A stretch of 64,000 bases of DNA from Blasia pusilla (GCA_050084515.1 CM114274.1:11284001-11348000); one strand, 5' to 3'. Counted from the stretch's first letter, positions 1 through 12,439 are shown. Notes: generated by a model not told the origin, from the letters alone. Made by a program: numbers and translations.

Positions 1-1772
1 ATCGTCTTCTGTCGGATTTCAATCAGTCCTCCGCCACATTTTGGCACATTCCTGTTGGAATCCAGACAAGCACCGTTAGCCCCGACATCGCCCCGTCAAA
101 TTCTGGTACATGTGCAAGGCTCGCGGGAAGACCTGCCGGAACTTCCCCTGCTAGATTGGAAATTCACGAAAAGTGCCGGCCAGCACTACTCATGACTCCA
201 GATCTATGAAAACATTGTGCCAGATGTACACTGAACGCACGACCTTGTGAGCGGACACCGTCCATTTAGTTCTTTTTCGTCTTACTCGTTAATTAAACTG
301 AAAGTAATTGCGTGGATCCAAATTACACTTCTTGTCATACATGCCTAACGGGATCAACGTTCGGACGGCTGTTTCCAGTCCCCCACTTTTTTAGATTAGA
401 AAATAGAATGAGTACATAAAATTCTACTCGTTCTTTCAGATTTTATGTGGCTGTTTCCTTAAAAGAGTTTTAAAGTGTGCAGTTTTTTTTGGCAAACTAT
501 ATTTTTGTCTGGTGTATTTTCAACCATGTTTTCCTGATACTCTCTTTTTCCCTCCATTTTACTTATAAGATTAATATACCTGGACCTCAAACCCCATCCA
601 ACTTGAAGTGATCCTCCATGTAATCCTAAAATTGCCTTCTAGTCCTATTCATGTACGTGCAAACTAATCTATACTCTTATTGAAACATATGGGGGGGGGG
701 TTACTTTAAGTGGAATTTTTTTCACTTTCTATAAGAAGTGCAGCACGAGTTATTCCACCTTATGGAACTAGGGTACCTTAGCTATCGAAAAGGCTTCTAT
801 TTACACAAGAGCGGACACTAAAAGGCTTCGATTTCCAAGGTTTCTATTCACACAAGTGCTTATACGACATTGGTTAGAGGCTTCTGAGGTGGTCATCTGT
901 AGAGTACTTTCCAAGGCTTTGGCTCTCACAAGTGTACATGAGGTACTGGCTATAGGGTTATGAGGTGCTCATCCGCACATAGTTACTGTAGTAATTTTGT
1001 ATAATTGTGGAATGTTATAGGAGATCTGGGATTTGGAGCTCAAGTTGGAGAGGAGGCCAAGTTGGAGTCGTGGGTGGAAGGAAGCTGAACAAGTGAACAA
1101 GGTGAAGATTCGAAAAGCCCTACTCCGATCCGAAGGTGAGATTTGTGCTTGATATTCCAACTCGGTCAGTCTTGTACATTGTGATGATTCACCTTTGAGG
1201 CTTTAGTGAGTGTACTAACCGCGAGGCATTGTTGCTACCGATGTGTGAGTATCCTAGCTCTTTTCTTGCCGCTCTAGTGTCCCACGCCTCACCTCACCCC
1301 ACCCTGGTCCTTACACCTATGCCTCAAACCGGTCCTATGAGTGAGTCCTGTCAAAATTGGTTTCTACGATTTGCGTTTCAAAAAGGCACACGAATATTTT
1401 CCGAGATTTTAAACTTTGGAGCAGGATTTAAAAGCGGAGCGGGTTCCTTTGCAAGGCCCCGTGCGCCTCTTTTTCCCGGGAGCTAGGTGTATGGGATGCA
1501 ATAAAGCTCCCACTCCCTCCTCTCCCGGAAGTAGCCCGGATGGCTTTTGGGGCCGGCCTCCCCCCAAGACGATTCCATATAGAGGGTAAAATGACACCCC
1601 CTATTATTTGTTTCCAAGGTCGTTAAATTGACGCCTCAATTTCTATAGCACTTAATCTGAAATAAATAGCATTTTCAATAGGAATTTATATCCTCTCACC
1701 TGAAGCATTAAATGTAAAGCAAATTTTAATGAAAATTTTATTATTAAGAACGCTAGCCACTACACGCGCCAT
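1..1772. other. Intergenic DNA, no gene recognised
   Basis: No convincing coding region is visible; open frames are short and lack recognisable motifs. The stretch contains a run of ten G near 691-700 and, around 780-950, a loosely repeated 'aaggctt...cacaag' phrase that looks like decayed short tandem repeats. It could hold regulatory DNA for a gene outside the window, but nothing supports that directly. Confidence 0.5.
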
Positions 1773-1960
1773 GAGATCCGAACGTCTGTGAACTCCGTCG
1801 ATCCCCCTTAAGGACCTTTCTGAAAATACGGACGTCCATGAACTCCGTCGATCCCTCTTAAACCCCTTTATGAAAATCCGAACGTCCGGGAAGTCCGTCG
1901 ATTCCTCTTAAACCCCTTTATGAAAATCCGAACGTCCGGGAACTCCGTCGATCCCACCAC
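1773..1960. repeat. 50-bp tandem repeat, about 3.8 copies
   Basis: Four consecutive units begin at about 1773, 1822, 1872 and 1922, so the period is 50 bp. Each unit carries 'ccgaacgtccgggaactccg' or a close variant, followed by 'tcgatccctcttaaacccc'. The second and third units are the most alike; the first is the most diverged and the fourth is cut short. The array ends about 590 bp before the TATA-like box of the expansin gene, so a promoter-proximal effect is possible but not shown. Confidence 0.85.
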
Positions 1961-2553
1961 AGACGGCGAATTTCGCCGTCGCCCTCTGAGTCCCCGGGAT
2001 CCCCCCAACATTACCTTGGATCCTAGCGTACGGAGAGCAGTGAAAATCGAGCCGTCAAAAAATCGACGGTCCATTAGTCATGATTCACTCATTCATGACG
2101 AACCCGTAATCACGCTGACGAGTGTATGTCGACGTTCCACCTGACGCAGAGATCACGAACTAACACGACACGAGAATCGAGAGGATGAAGAGCTATGAAC
2201 TTCCAGGACCGGGTAGGTTTGTTCCCGGAACCGGCTACCGGTACTCCCCCGGTATGTTTATCGTTTTCCCAATCCCGGTCGGCTACTCGATACCAAATAC
2301 AAAGGGACTTTAAACTCTTAAAGATACTTTTCTACCGACGATTCAGAAAGACTAAGGAAAATCTCAGAGTTCTACCGGCCACGTCCACACGTCGCCCCAG
2401 TTCTCCCCGGTGTTCGGATCCGTGCGACGTAAACTTCAGCTGGAGTCTCGGGCAGGGAGCCGGTCCGAGAGACACACGGTGCTATCTCCTGATCGCGAGC
2501 GCCATTTTGGCTAACAGGAGGATAATCTGCGTTTACGGTGGGCGGCGATTGTC
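1961..2553. other. Upstream region of the expansin gene
   Basis: This roughly 590-bp GC-richer stretch carries no recognisable coding domain. The open frame across 2195-2695 has no known motif and runs into the expansin leader. It most likely holds the proximal promoter of the downstream gene. Confidence 0.4.
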
Positions 2554-2559
2554 TATAAG
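2554..2559 (+). promoter_or_regulatory. TATA-like box upstream of the expansin
   Basis: The string TATAAG lies 156 bp before the expansin ATG. A plant TATA box usually sits about 30 bp before the transcription start, which would give a leader of about 125 bp. A CT-rich tract at about 2651-2698, just before the ATG, is the kind of pyrimidine-rich leader common in plant genes. Assignment is by position and sequence only. Confidence 0.35.
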
Positions 2560-2714
2560 TTGTTCTCGCATTGCGAGGGGTGGGGACTTCCGAGCGCCAG
2601 GTGAGGAGGGGAGTCTCTCGCGACGTAGCTGCACTGCACGCAAAGCGACCGCCGCTTCTCTTCTCTCTGTGGGTTTCTCTGTCTCTCGTCTGTGAGTCGT
2701 TGCCGGACTTGAGA

Positions 2715-2882
2715 ATGGACGCGAGAGGGAAGCGGGGGTTCTTTGCTGCCGCTGTGTCGCTGCTGTGGACTCTGGAAGCAGTCGATGCGTGGGAAGTCGC
2801 TCATGCTACCTACTATGGTGGAAGTGATGCTCAGGGCACCAATGGTACGCTCTAGTGCATGTATTCGTTCTTTGTGATTGCG

Positions 2883-2921
<39 letters not shown>

Positions 2922-3809
2922 TTTAGATTCGAGTAGCAGATGTGATTGAAGTTCAACTGAGAAGAAGCGAGAGTCTCGTGTAGTCGGAAGCTGCATCCAC
3001 AACAGCTGTCTTGCTGAAATGTCATTCCAGTAGATTGAGACAAATTCGCTGAAACCGCGAGAAGTGTTTCTGGTCATGAGAGGTGATACGTGTGGGGGCT
3101 CGAAGCTGTGAGGATTGCGGAGAACTTGTGCCTTTGGGAATCACATCAGAGTTCAAGAATGTCGGATTTGAATGGACGCTGGCTTACAATGTCTGATTGA
3201 TGTCGCTTGCATTTGTCCACAGGTGGAGCATGTGGCTACCAAAATGTCTTCTCTCTGGGTTACGGTGCCATGACGACCGCTGTGAGCCCTCAGCTCTATG
3301 GTGGTGGCCACACTTGCGGCGCCTGCTTCCAGGTCAGGTGCAGTGGAGACAAGGCTTGCTTTGACAATTCTGTCGTGGTCACGGCCGCCAATCTGGGTCC
3401 CCAATGGAGCACCGAGTACCCCGGCCCTCACTTCGACCTCTCGCAGCCGGCATTTTCGCAGATTGCCCAGCTCATCGCAGGCCATGTGAACATCGAATAC
3501 CAAAGGGTGAGGTGCGAGAAGCAGGGCGGCATTAAGTTCTGGGTCAGTGGACAGACCTACTGGATGCAAGTTCTCGTGTACAATGTCGGAGGCATGGGTG
3601 ATGTGACTTCGCTTTCTGTCAAAGGGGAGAACGGCGGATGGATTCAACTCTCTCGTCTCTGGGGTCAGTACTGGTCAACTGGAGCTATACTTGACGGACA
3701 GGCCATGTCGTTCTGTGTTACAACCAGCGATGGCACATCTCTCATCAACTGGGGTGTGGCTCCTCGTAACTGGCGATACGGCCAAACATTTGAAGGCGGA
3801 CAAATGTGA
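2715..3809 (+). CDS. Expansin, alpha-type, two exons (238 aa)
   Basis: Secreted wall-loosening protein that disrupts non-covalent cellulose-hemicellulose contacts without known hydrolysis. Exon 1 is 2715-2844 and exon 2 is 3223-3809. The intron (2845-3222) has GT and AG ends and joins codons to give GTNGGACGYQN, the family's hallmark. The start is the ATG just before a hydrophobic signal peptide (residues 1 to about 24); the mature protein begins near WEVAHATYYGG. The GH45-like domain spans about 25-140 with TCGACF at 74-79 and the HFD motif at 113-115. The CBM63-like domain spans about 155-238 with VLVYNVGGMGDV and the closing NWRYGQTFEGGQ. Cysteines are at 47, 75, 78, 83, 89, 141 and 208. 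The RVRCEKQGGIKF stretch is alpha-expansin style. Oddly, the alpha-insertion before HFD is about 9 residues shorter than in Arabidopsis EXPA1 as I recall it, and lacks both of its cysteines. Length is close to the usual 240-260 aa. No frame break is seen. Confidence 0.92.
2887..2918. repeat. (AG)16 microsatellite in the expansin intron
   Basis: Sixteen uninterrupted AG units lie about 40 bp into the single intron of the expansin. It should be polymorphic in length and does not touch the splice sites. Confidence 0.95.
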
Positions 3810-6800
3810 GCCGATTCTGGACTCTCGACGTGATCGATTCTCTCGACTCTTTTTTTCCTCCTAAGAGATTACCCGAAGCTCTCCAGACTGTACAGAAACT
3901 GAGCATTAAGAATTCCATCTGGACATCTACGACAAGTTCCCTTCCTCAGCGGCATTGAAATCAGCAATGTGTGTACTCTAGAAGGAGTGAAGGTGGTGCA
4001 TGTTTCGTTCATTTGAAGTACTTGTAAACGAGTAGAGTGTCGACAAAAGCTTCCTTCAACTTAGGATCTCTGAGAATGAAGAGGTGTGCGTACTCAGCTA
4101 CCCAGCCACCCGCGTCTCTTGTAGTTTAGCTCTCGGATCGCAGGATAGAATAGTTGAGTACGTTAGAGGTCTGAAGAAACAGAAAGGCAATTGCCCTCTT
4201 TGGCACAATGTCGAAGATAGGTACTGTGGAGGTGCGAGAATCTCGACATCCCTCAGCATGCCCGCGATATCCTAGTGTTCTTCGTGTCTGCGATGTGGAT
4301 CCAGGTCTAGCCAGAGTCAGTATCTGTATCCGAATTCGGGCATTGGAGACGATCTAAATGCGCATGGGCATTGGAGACGATCTAAATGGAGACCACTTAA
4401 GTGTGTAAGGAAGGGTAATTTCGAAGCACCACACCTTGTCCGTGTAATCTTCCCGGTGAACTGTGTACTTCACAAACAATATCCTTGCCCTAACTGGATC
4501 AATGAATGTGACGAATCATCTGATTCAACATCGAAGCATGCGTTTGTGTAGAACTCGAAACATCCGGAAGTGTCTTACTACTGCGCGAAGAGTCTAAGAG
4601 AAAAATCGTCATGAGTGCAATGCGAACGTAGCTCTTGTCTTCATGGGTGACAGGAATTGGATGTACTCCTTTGGCAACCGATTGTGTTAATACTTCCGAA
4701 GATAGTCGCATACGGCTGATGGTCATCTTGGACGACTGAGATTGGAGGTTTGTGTAGTCCTCGACGAGTTTGGTCAAATTAGGCCTGGCTTTTTTGGTTC
4801 ACCTTCCCTCGCAATACTGAGAAATGTAGAGATGCAGATGAAAAGTTCCACTTATCTGTCAGTTGCTCATAAATGCTCTCAATTTAAGGTTCCGCAATGG
4901 ATATGCGGAAGTGAGGTCGGGAATTGTAACTCGAATTAATGGCGCCACTTACGCGTGCTTAGTTATGCAGCTTGCAATACTCGCACGAACCGAAACTCAA
5001 GGCGGAAGAGAGACTGGCAATTCGTAAACTAACATAGAAGACACTCTGCCACACATTAGGTTACAAAATAGACTAGGCAACGAGAATCGTTCTTCTGCGC
5101 CTTAGTTCTTCCTAAAATGGCTTTCCATTTCACCCTGTGTAAGCTATTCCAACCTAGATGTAATCTACCAAGGCTACACTAAAGTCGCAAACGGGACAGT
5201 TATGACCTTCACTATATGCATAAGAATGATGCTAGTGTGGTTACATTATATCTGCGTCTCCTGTACACATCTACCTTGTTCACACTCTTCGCCCATGCCC
5301 ATGTCTGTCCCCTTGCCGAATCTAATCACTGATACCAACCCCGTCCGGCCCATGAAATGTGACGAACCGAACGAGGTCCGAGTCCGAACGCACATCGGAT
5401 GCTGGGAAAGAAACACCAAACCCCAAACTCGGTCAACAACTCTCTTCTACTCGGACGTTTGATTTCTAGGAAGAAGAACCAATCTCACCATCACCCTTAA
5501 ATGCAGGGCGTTGTCGCTGGAGACAGTAAGACCCGTAATCCTTGAAGACAGCAACGCGCTACATACAGGGATTTGGAGAACTCCTCGAGTCCCCGGCAAT
5601 CGATCATCAAAAGCTGTACAGATCTCCATTCTTAGGTGGGATAGCTGCAATAGGCTAGGATCTTTTCTGTCATTTCTGTTCGGAAAATATTATGAATGTG
5701 ATAAATAGGTGTGATTGTTCCTGTCGGCTCTAATCTCTACAATCTTCATTTTATTACCATTTCTTCTGCTAATGGACAATTTAGCGCTCTCTCTCTCTCT
5801 TCTCACGCGCGCACACACACACACAGAGGAGACCTGTACTCGACGCAGAGCTCATAGATCACAACTGCCGGTAACAGCGTATGTGTGGTCGTAGTTCATG
5901 ACGTGCGAGGTCGACCGAAAGCGATGCCGAATTGGTGATGGTTCCGTTGCAGTGATGGATGGATGACCGGTGGAGTAAGCCAACGTCTAGGGAAGTCTCT
6001 CGTTGCGTGAAGTCGCAAAGGTTATGTGACACGCACTCGCTTTCTCCACTCCCTGTCCCTGGGAAGGAGTAGGAACTATCACTGGAAAGTGAAGCCGATT
6101 TCTACAGCTCTTATGTGCACCACCCACTTCCGCTTCCTTCATCGTCGTTCGGATTGATTCCCTCTCCGGATTTGATAATACTCTGCTGAGACACTATACT
6201 GCTGCTGCTGCTGCTGCCATTCTTCAACACCTTCCAACAGCGGCACCTACGCGTCGCCGCGACGCTCTGAACGTCTTTATAACGCCCTCACACTCTCCTC
6301 GGATTCTTCCTTGCTCCTGCATTATGCTCCGGACTGTGTATAATTTATGGATCCCATGGTAATAATAATAATAATAGCTCTAGGTTCCAAGGGACAGCGC
6401 GGACTTTTAGGGAAGTGGTCGCGCAGCTCTACGCCCGAGGACTTGGAATGTTTGGACGCTCGGGAGACTTGCGACTGAGGAGTGTCAGGAGGAAATTCAG
6501 TGGCCATCTGCTGCCTCCTCCACGTGTCCTGTGATTCTGGCGTCGCGAAGACCTTCAGTCCACGTGTACGAGGCTAATCGGGTGTCTGGTGCTTCGTTAC
6601 TCCGTTAACGAGCATTCTCCCGTTAAGAGTGTCAGCGCTTCCTTTTGTCAGGGCGTCCTAATCAGGGGCGAGGGGTCACGCTAACTGGTCGTCACGCGAC
6701 AAGGTCGTAATTCGTATTTTATTGATACATAATAGAATTTATATTATTAAAAGAGAATGGGATTTGAGAATTTGGGATTTCCTCTTGCTTCGACTTATAT

Positions 6801-8221
6801 AATTTTTTTTTTGTGTTGACACGCGTAGCGTTTAATGGGTGACTTAAGAGGTTTAGGCATGGCAGGCGATGGGCCCCTTTCACCCGTGTATAAAACAGTA
6901 TATTAGTGTGACATAATAAGATATATTAGTGTGACATAATAAGAGCCGGGTCACCTTGCTTCTTCGACCAAATCATTTTTCCAACGGAAAACCCATAAAG
7001 AGAAGTTGGTTATTTTAAGTTTCCAGCCAATGTTTATTACTCAGGGTCGCCAAGACATCGAATACTTTCTACGACCATAATTTTTGGACACAGAAAAAGT
7101 GGCGACCCTTGATTGTCGCCTTGACCTCCCGCCCATGGGACCTAGCTCTAAATAAATAGAAAATTAAAAATGATGAGAGCGATTTCCAAAAAGAAAATTT
7201 TTATCACACAATCTACATGCTAATATGAGGATTGAGTTTTCGGATGGTTCACGTTGATCTAGCTCTTTACACATATCTTACTGTGTACTAGAATACATTG
7301 AGAGATTAGTGTTGGTTTTCTCCCATCTTTCCCATATTCCTCTCTTGTGGCCTCCGTGTCTTGCATAGTATATGCAAATGTAGTAGTGTTTGGAGATTGT
7401 CACCAGCTGATAATGAAAAGCTATGTAAGGACTACTCAAAATGAAATAAGCTTCAATTGAATGAACAATACTTGTGTGCTCTCTCTACAATGTCCCTTCA
7501 CTACACCCTTGTTTTTATGCTCCACTACTCCTCAATCATGTTTAATCATAGTTCAACCAAAATGAAGTATTGGAGAAGACCTTGCACCATACCATATGTT
7601 TTTAGAAAAGCGTCGCCACCAACATGGAAAATTTGACCTATGATTGACTGCGCACAAATTTTTTGCTAGAGGTTGGAGAGCGAATAGTCCGGTTTCTAAA
7701 CCCTACCAAGAAGATAAGTCGAGTGAAAAGGAGATTTGTCTAGATTAATGGATGGTTGCTAGATCACACAGAGTTCATGACACAAGAACCCGACATTCTC
7801 TAAAGGAATTTTGATCGGGCATAAATGACTTCCACCCATTTAGCCAAACTTCTAGAGTCCTCACCACAAAATTTAGAGGGAAAACAGGTTGCATACCTCC
7901 TCTGCGTGAATCACATTTCTAAAACACAGCGTTGGATCGTGTACGAACGACGTGACCTACACGCACGATATGATCTTGAAGCATGGAAGAATACGAGACC
8001 AGCTTCAAGCACACGATATTGTAGAATTCACTGAAATTCTATTCAACCGAGGAAACAAAAGACAGCTCGCAATCGAGCTTCTTTTCTACCTCCGTTGCAA
8101 ATGAGGACGTTGACTAAGAGCTGAAGTTGAGAGAGACATTCTAAAAAATTGCAAAGCACTCACCCTCGAAGCGTGATGAAACTACTCCATTGGAAATTTC
8201 ATATTTCCTCTCCTTCTGCAA
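3810..8221. other. Intergenic DNA between expansin and retroelement
   Basis: About 4.4 kb without a supportable gene. Small structures are present: a 28-bp-period tandem duplication of 'gggcattggagacgatctaa' at 4338-4388; a CT run (5787-5802) followed by a CA run ending near 5825; short CTG (about 6200-6218) and AAT (about 6360-6376) runs; a 23-bp-period duplication of 'atattagtgtgacataataa' at 6900-6943; and an inverted 10-mer AGGGTCGCCA / TGGCGACCCT near 7043 and 7109. The open frame at 7825-8034 has no recognisable motif. Confidence 0.5.
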
Positions 8222-8250
8222 TAACAAAGGATGGTTACAAACCTCCCCCC
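8222..8250 (-). repeat. Truncated 3' LTR (18 bp) with polypurine tract
   Basis: On the minus strand a purine tract GGGGGGAGGTT (8250-8240) is followed at once by TGTAACCATCCTTTGTTA (8239-8222). Those 18 bases are identical to the first 18 of the intact LTR (13417-13400). Beyond them the two sequences have nothing in common, so the rest of this LTR is gone. The purine tract sits just after the chromodomain stop codon, as expected for a priming site for plus-strand synthesis. Confidence 0.85.
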
Positions 8251-8252
8251 AT

Positions 8253-8402
8253 TTAAGACACAACGTCCTTGTTGTGAGAAATTTCAAACTCTTGCACTAT
8301 TAATGGTGCGTTCGCCAAGTTGGATGAGGGTTCCCATGTGGCCTCAAATAGTGGATATCCTTTCCATTGGACCAAATATTCAACTCGTTGGTGATGAGCT
8401 CC
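8253..8402 (-). pseudogene. Chromodomain at the C-terminus of the retroelement integrase
   Basis: Minus-strand translation gives EYLVQWKGYPLFEATWEP followed by SSNLANAP, a typical chromovirus chromodomain, which in this family helps direct integration toward marked chromatin. It ends with TAA at 8255-8253, immediately before the purine tract. It is in frame with the integrase but separated from it by one TGA stop, so it is part of the same broken polyprotein. Confidence 0.85.
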
Positions 8403-9614
8403 TCAAGTGCGTTTCTTCAAGGTACATTCCACTTCAAATTCTTCAGGATCTTCGACTATTTGAGGTAGTGGTGGAGTGACAATATTGTCCTTAAATCTCT
8501 TACGGCGTGGAATAAATGGTCGAAGAAGAGAGACATGAAACACAGGATGGATTTTCATATACATGGGTAGGTCTAGCTTATACGCCACGGCGCCCACTTT
8601 TTGTAGGATAGTGAAAGGCCCAATATAGCGAGGATTAAACTTGCGAACTCCTACTAATGATAAATTGGTTGTTGCTAACCAGATCTTGTCCCCTTCAAAA
8701 AACTCGATATCTCGACGATGAGCATCTGAATATTGTTTTTGTCGATTTTGGGCAATAGCCAACTTCTCCTTAGCAAGTTGAACCCCTTTCTGAATCTGGA
8801 CCACAAACTCATTAATTGCAGCTACCTTTGTAAGTTCCCTCAGACTTTTCCCTATTTGAGTGAGACTAGAAGGAATTGAGGGATGCTCGCCATGCATTAA
8901 AAAGAACAGTGTGGTCTTAGTGGAAGAGTTCATGGAGTTATTGTATGAGAACTCTACTAAGGGTAACAATGAGTCCCATCCTTGTTGATCCTCGAATGTT
9001 AAGGCGCGTAGCATATCCTCTATGGTACGGTTGGCCCTTTTAGTTTGTCCATCAATTTGAGGGTGATAAGCCGTAGACATGGCTAGTTTAGTTTGGATCA
9101 ATCGGAATAAAGCCTTCCAAAATAAACTCATGAAATGGGTTCCCTTATCAGTGATAAGCACTTTAGGAAGACCATGATGGACAAAGACTCTCTCGATGTA
9201 GATCCTAGCAAACTCTGGTGCAGTCACAATCTTCTTGGTCGGACGAAGGTGTATCATCTTGCTTAGTCTATCCACAAAGGCCATAATAGAGTCATATCCC
9301 GTGATCGTAGATGGTAGCTCACAAACAAGATCCATAGTGACTTGTTCCCAACATTTTTGAGGTATTGGGATCGGCTGCAACAATCCTGATGGTTTTGTGT
9401 TACTAGCCTTGATTTGTTGTTAAATCCTACAACTCCTTATATATACTTCGACATCTTCTCTAATTTTGGGCCAATTGTATGCCCGTTGTAATCCCTCTAA
9501 GGTTTTTTCAGCTCCCATACGACCCGTAATGACTGTGTCCTGAGCTTCAGACAATACTTCAGTGCGTAATTGTGGATCTTGTGGGATCCATACTTTATCT
9601 TTATGGAAAACCAA
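8403..9614 (-). pseudogene. Retroelement integrase (zinc-binding part and core), broken
   Basis: The zinc-binding region is encoded by about 9614-9420; it keeps the YNWPKIREDVEVYIRSC portion but its histidine part reads QDTVITGRMG, unlike the usual H...H pattern, and a TAA replaces the next cysteine region. The core follows: TMDLVCELP carries the first catalytic aspartate and ITDKGTHF the second. The third residue should be a glutamate in the block DGQTERxN; here it reads DGQTKRAN, so the glutamate is a lysine. The C-terminal GPFTILQKVGAVAYKLDLP segment is typical of Ty3 integrases. An integrase lacking its glutamate would not be expected to catalyse strand transfer. Confidence 0.9.
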
Positions 9615-9659
9615 TCCTTGAGCCTTGTATACTCTGTTGGCATGAATAGCAGCTGCAAT

Positions 9660-10800
9660 TTCTTCATCCTCCTTTGTGGCTTTGGATAACTTTTTTCCAC
9701 CAACTAGAGTGAATCTCCACTTCAGATATGTTAATCATCTGTGGTATACGAGTCAAGGCGTTTGCCAACTGCTTCTTTCCTCCCACATAGATAATTTTCA
9801 TCATGTTGTCGCCATTCTACCCATTGAATTTGCGTTTGGAGAGCTCCTTTTGGGACTCTAAGTAGACCAAGGGCTTGTGATCAATCTCCATCACAAACTC
9901 CTTATCACCCAAGTAATGTTTCCAATGTTTGGTTTCCAACACAATAACAAGTTCTTCTCGCTCAGTTGTATGGTAGTTTTGCTCCGTTGGCAATAGCTTG
10001 CGAGAAAAGAAGGCAATAGGATGCCATCCATCCTCCCATTCTTGTTGTAGTACTCCTCCAATGCTAGTACTGAAGCATCTATGGCCAACTTGATGGGTCG
10101 ATTAGGATCATACCACTTCAATATAGGGGCTTTGATCAAGGCATCCCTTAATGATTGAAAAGCAATCTCTTGTGATGTGCCCCAATTCCATTTTTTTCCT
10201 TTCCCTAGTAAAGGTGTTAAGGATTGTGCAATTTGAGCAAAACCTTTGACAAATCTTCGGTAGAATCCTGTCAACCCTAGAAAACTCTTCAGTTGAGTTT
10301 GATCCTTAGATGCACTCCATTTTTGGATCGCTTCTACCTTCTCACTCATCACTTGAATACCTTCTACGCTTACTCGATGCCCTAGATAATCAACTTCTGT
10401 TTTATCGAACTCATATTTTGAAGCTTTCGCATACAAGTCATTATCTCTTAGGATTTGAAGGACTTCTCATTGATTTTTTTATATGCTCCTTCATCGTTTT
10501 ACTATAGACTAAGATATCATCTAAGAATATAATTACAGACTTGTCTAAATATGGATGAAAGATATCATTCATTAGGCCCATAAAGGTTGCAGGTGCATTA
10601 GTAAGACCAAATGACATGACTAACTAAGTATTCAAAGTGTCCATACCTAGTACAAAAAGCAGTCTTGTGCACATCTTCATCCGCAATTCAAATTTGGTTG
10701 TAGCCACTGCGAAGGTCAAGTTTGGTGAAGTATTTTGCTCCTTGTAGCTAGTCGAACAAATCATCCATTCTTGGTAATGGATATTTTTTTTTGACTATTC
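9660..10800 (-). pseudogene. Reverse transcriptase and RNase H of the retroelement, truncated
   Basis: Minus-strand fragments in order are YPLPRMDDLF (near 10780), KYFTKLDL, the palm motif FLDD at 10527-10516 (preceded by [11 protein letters not shown]), then YLGHRVS and FLGLTGFYRRFVKGFA (RT thumb/connection). RNase H follows with LAIDAS near 10090 and, in another frame, IDHKPLVYL near 9880. The N-terminal fingers of RT are absent: the coding trace jumps from the end of the protease almost directly to YPLPRMDD. Several frameshifts and at least one stop (after MDDLFD) interrupt it. Confidence 0.85.
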
Positions 10801-10822
10801 TCCAAATCTTCCTGATACTTTC

Positions 10823-11158
10823 CTATCGTAAACTCTCTACCCTTCGAGGCAGCTTCTCAATCTTTTCTGTTTGCCCATTTGGTAATTCTACCTCTTCTTT
10901 TTGATCCCTCTCTAAAGCTAAGCCCAATTTCATAGCTATGGCTCTTGAAAGAAAGTTTTCTGTTGCCCCAGGATCAATCAACACTCTAACTTCGGATCCT
11001 TCTACTTCCTCATCTATAAAAATAAGACGTGTTTCTCCTCTCTTCAAACCATTTACCTCCACATGTTTGTGTCGACCCTCGCATTTCCTCCTTTTGTTAG
11101 AACCACTATATCCGCGAGGCGCGATTATTGGTGGTTGGCGTTTCCTTGAGGTTCGCAT
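10823..11158 (-). pseudogene. Retropepsin-like protease of the retroelement
   Basis: The open frame contains VLIDPGATENFLS, the flap-side active-site segment of Ty3 proteases, normally with DSG or DTG; here it is DPG. The catalytic aspartate is kept but the following serine/threonine is proline. The domain would mature Gag and Pol. It is cut off after the ELPNGQTEKI strand, where the internal deletion begins. Confidence 0.75.
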
Positions 11159-12105
11159 TCTTCCTCATCTTCCTGAAAATTCCTCCTTCAAGATGATTAA
11201 GGGGGCGACGATATGGCCATGGCTATATGACCATATCTACCACACTCAAAATATTGGCGTGTATCTCTTCGGACTTCGAATTCTCTCCCTCCTCTGGGAA
11301 CCCCGACCCCGTCGGTTCGAGGAGCAATCCCTTGTATGTTGGGGTTTCGATCTCTCTCCATTAGCACCCTTCCATTATACCTTCGCGGCGCATAACCATC
11401 TCATGCTCGAAGGTTACCCAACTCCATGGGTGTGGGTCCGTAGTGGTTGTTCATGGAAGCAACCACCTCTCCTCCTCCTTCGTACACATTTGCCATACGT
11501 TGGGCACATGCGATTGCTTCATTGATATCTTTTGGGTTGTCTCGAATCACCTCTTGACGCACCTTCCTCTTCAAACCTCTCTTAAACAGATCGAGAGCTT
11601 CTGGCCCACTCATGTCGCAGATTTGTTTCTGCAAATCACAAAACTCTTCGATGTAGTCCTCCACAGTGCCTTTTTGCTTCAGTTGCCATAATTTCATTCT
11701 AGCAGTGAGGATTGGATCCACAACTTGGAAATTTTGCAGCAGCCCTTGCTTCATTCCGCTCCATGTAATTTTTTGAGTTATTTCAATCAAGGATCTCTCC
11801 CATCCTTGATACCATGTTAATGCTCGATCGATTAACCAAGATCTTACGAACATCCCTGCAATATGATCATCAATGTTGAAAAGGGATAAATGGATTTCCA
11901 TCCGAGTGATCCAACCCTCTAATACCCCCATGGCTCGACTTCCTTTGTACGGTTCTACCTTGCATGCCTTTGTCATTTTCAATATCAATGATGCTTGAGC
12001 ATTCATCTCCATCACTCTTTGTGTTGCTTGGGCCTCCAATGCTCGTGCCCTTAAGGTTTCGTCACTCTCTCCAGAAGTCACGACACTCGTGGTTTTTGTC
12101 TCCAT
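11159..12105 (-). pseudogene. Gag (capsid region) with decayed zinc knuckle
   Basis: An open frame of 234 codons starts at an ATG at 12105 and shows the Ty3 gag capsid pattern: ALTWYQGWERS, then LLQNFQV, then MKLWQLKQKGTVEDYIEEF. After its stop at 11401, another frame reads YFECGRYGHIAMAIS (about 11240), which is a nucleocapsid zinc knuckle whose first cysteine is tyrosine and last cysteine is missing. Gag would form the particle that packages the element's RNA. The frame is out of register with the N-terminal part at 12439-12107. Confidence 0.85.
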
Positions 12106-12106
12106 C

Positions 12107-12439
<333 letters not shown>

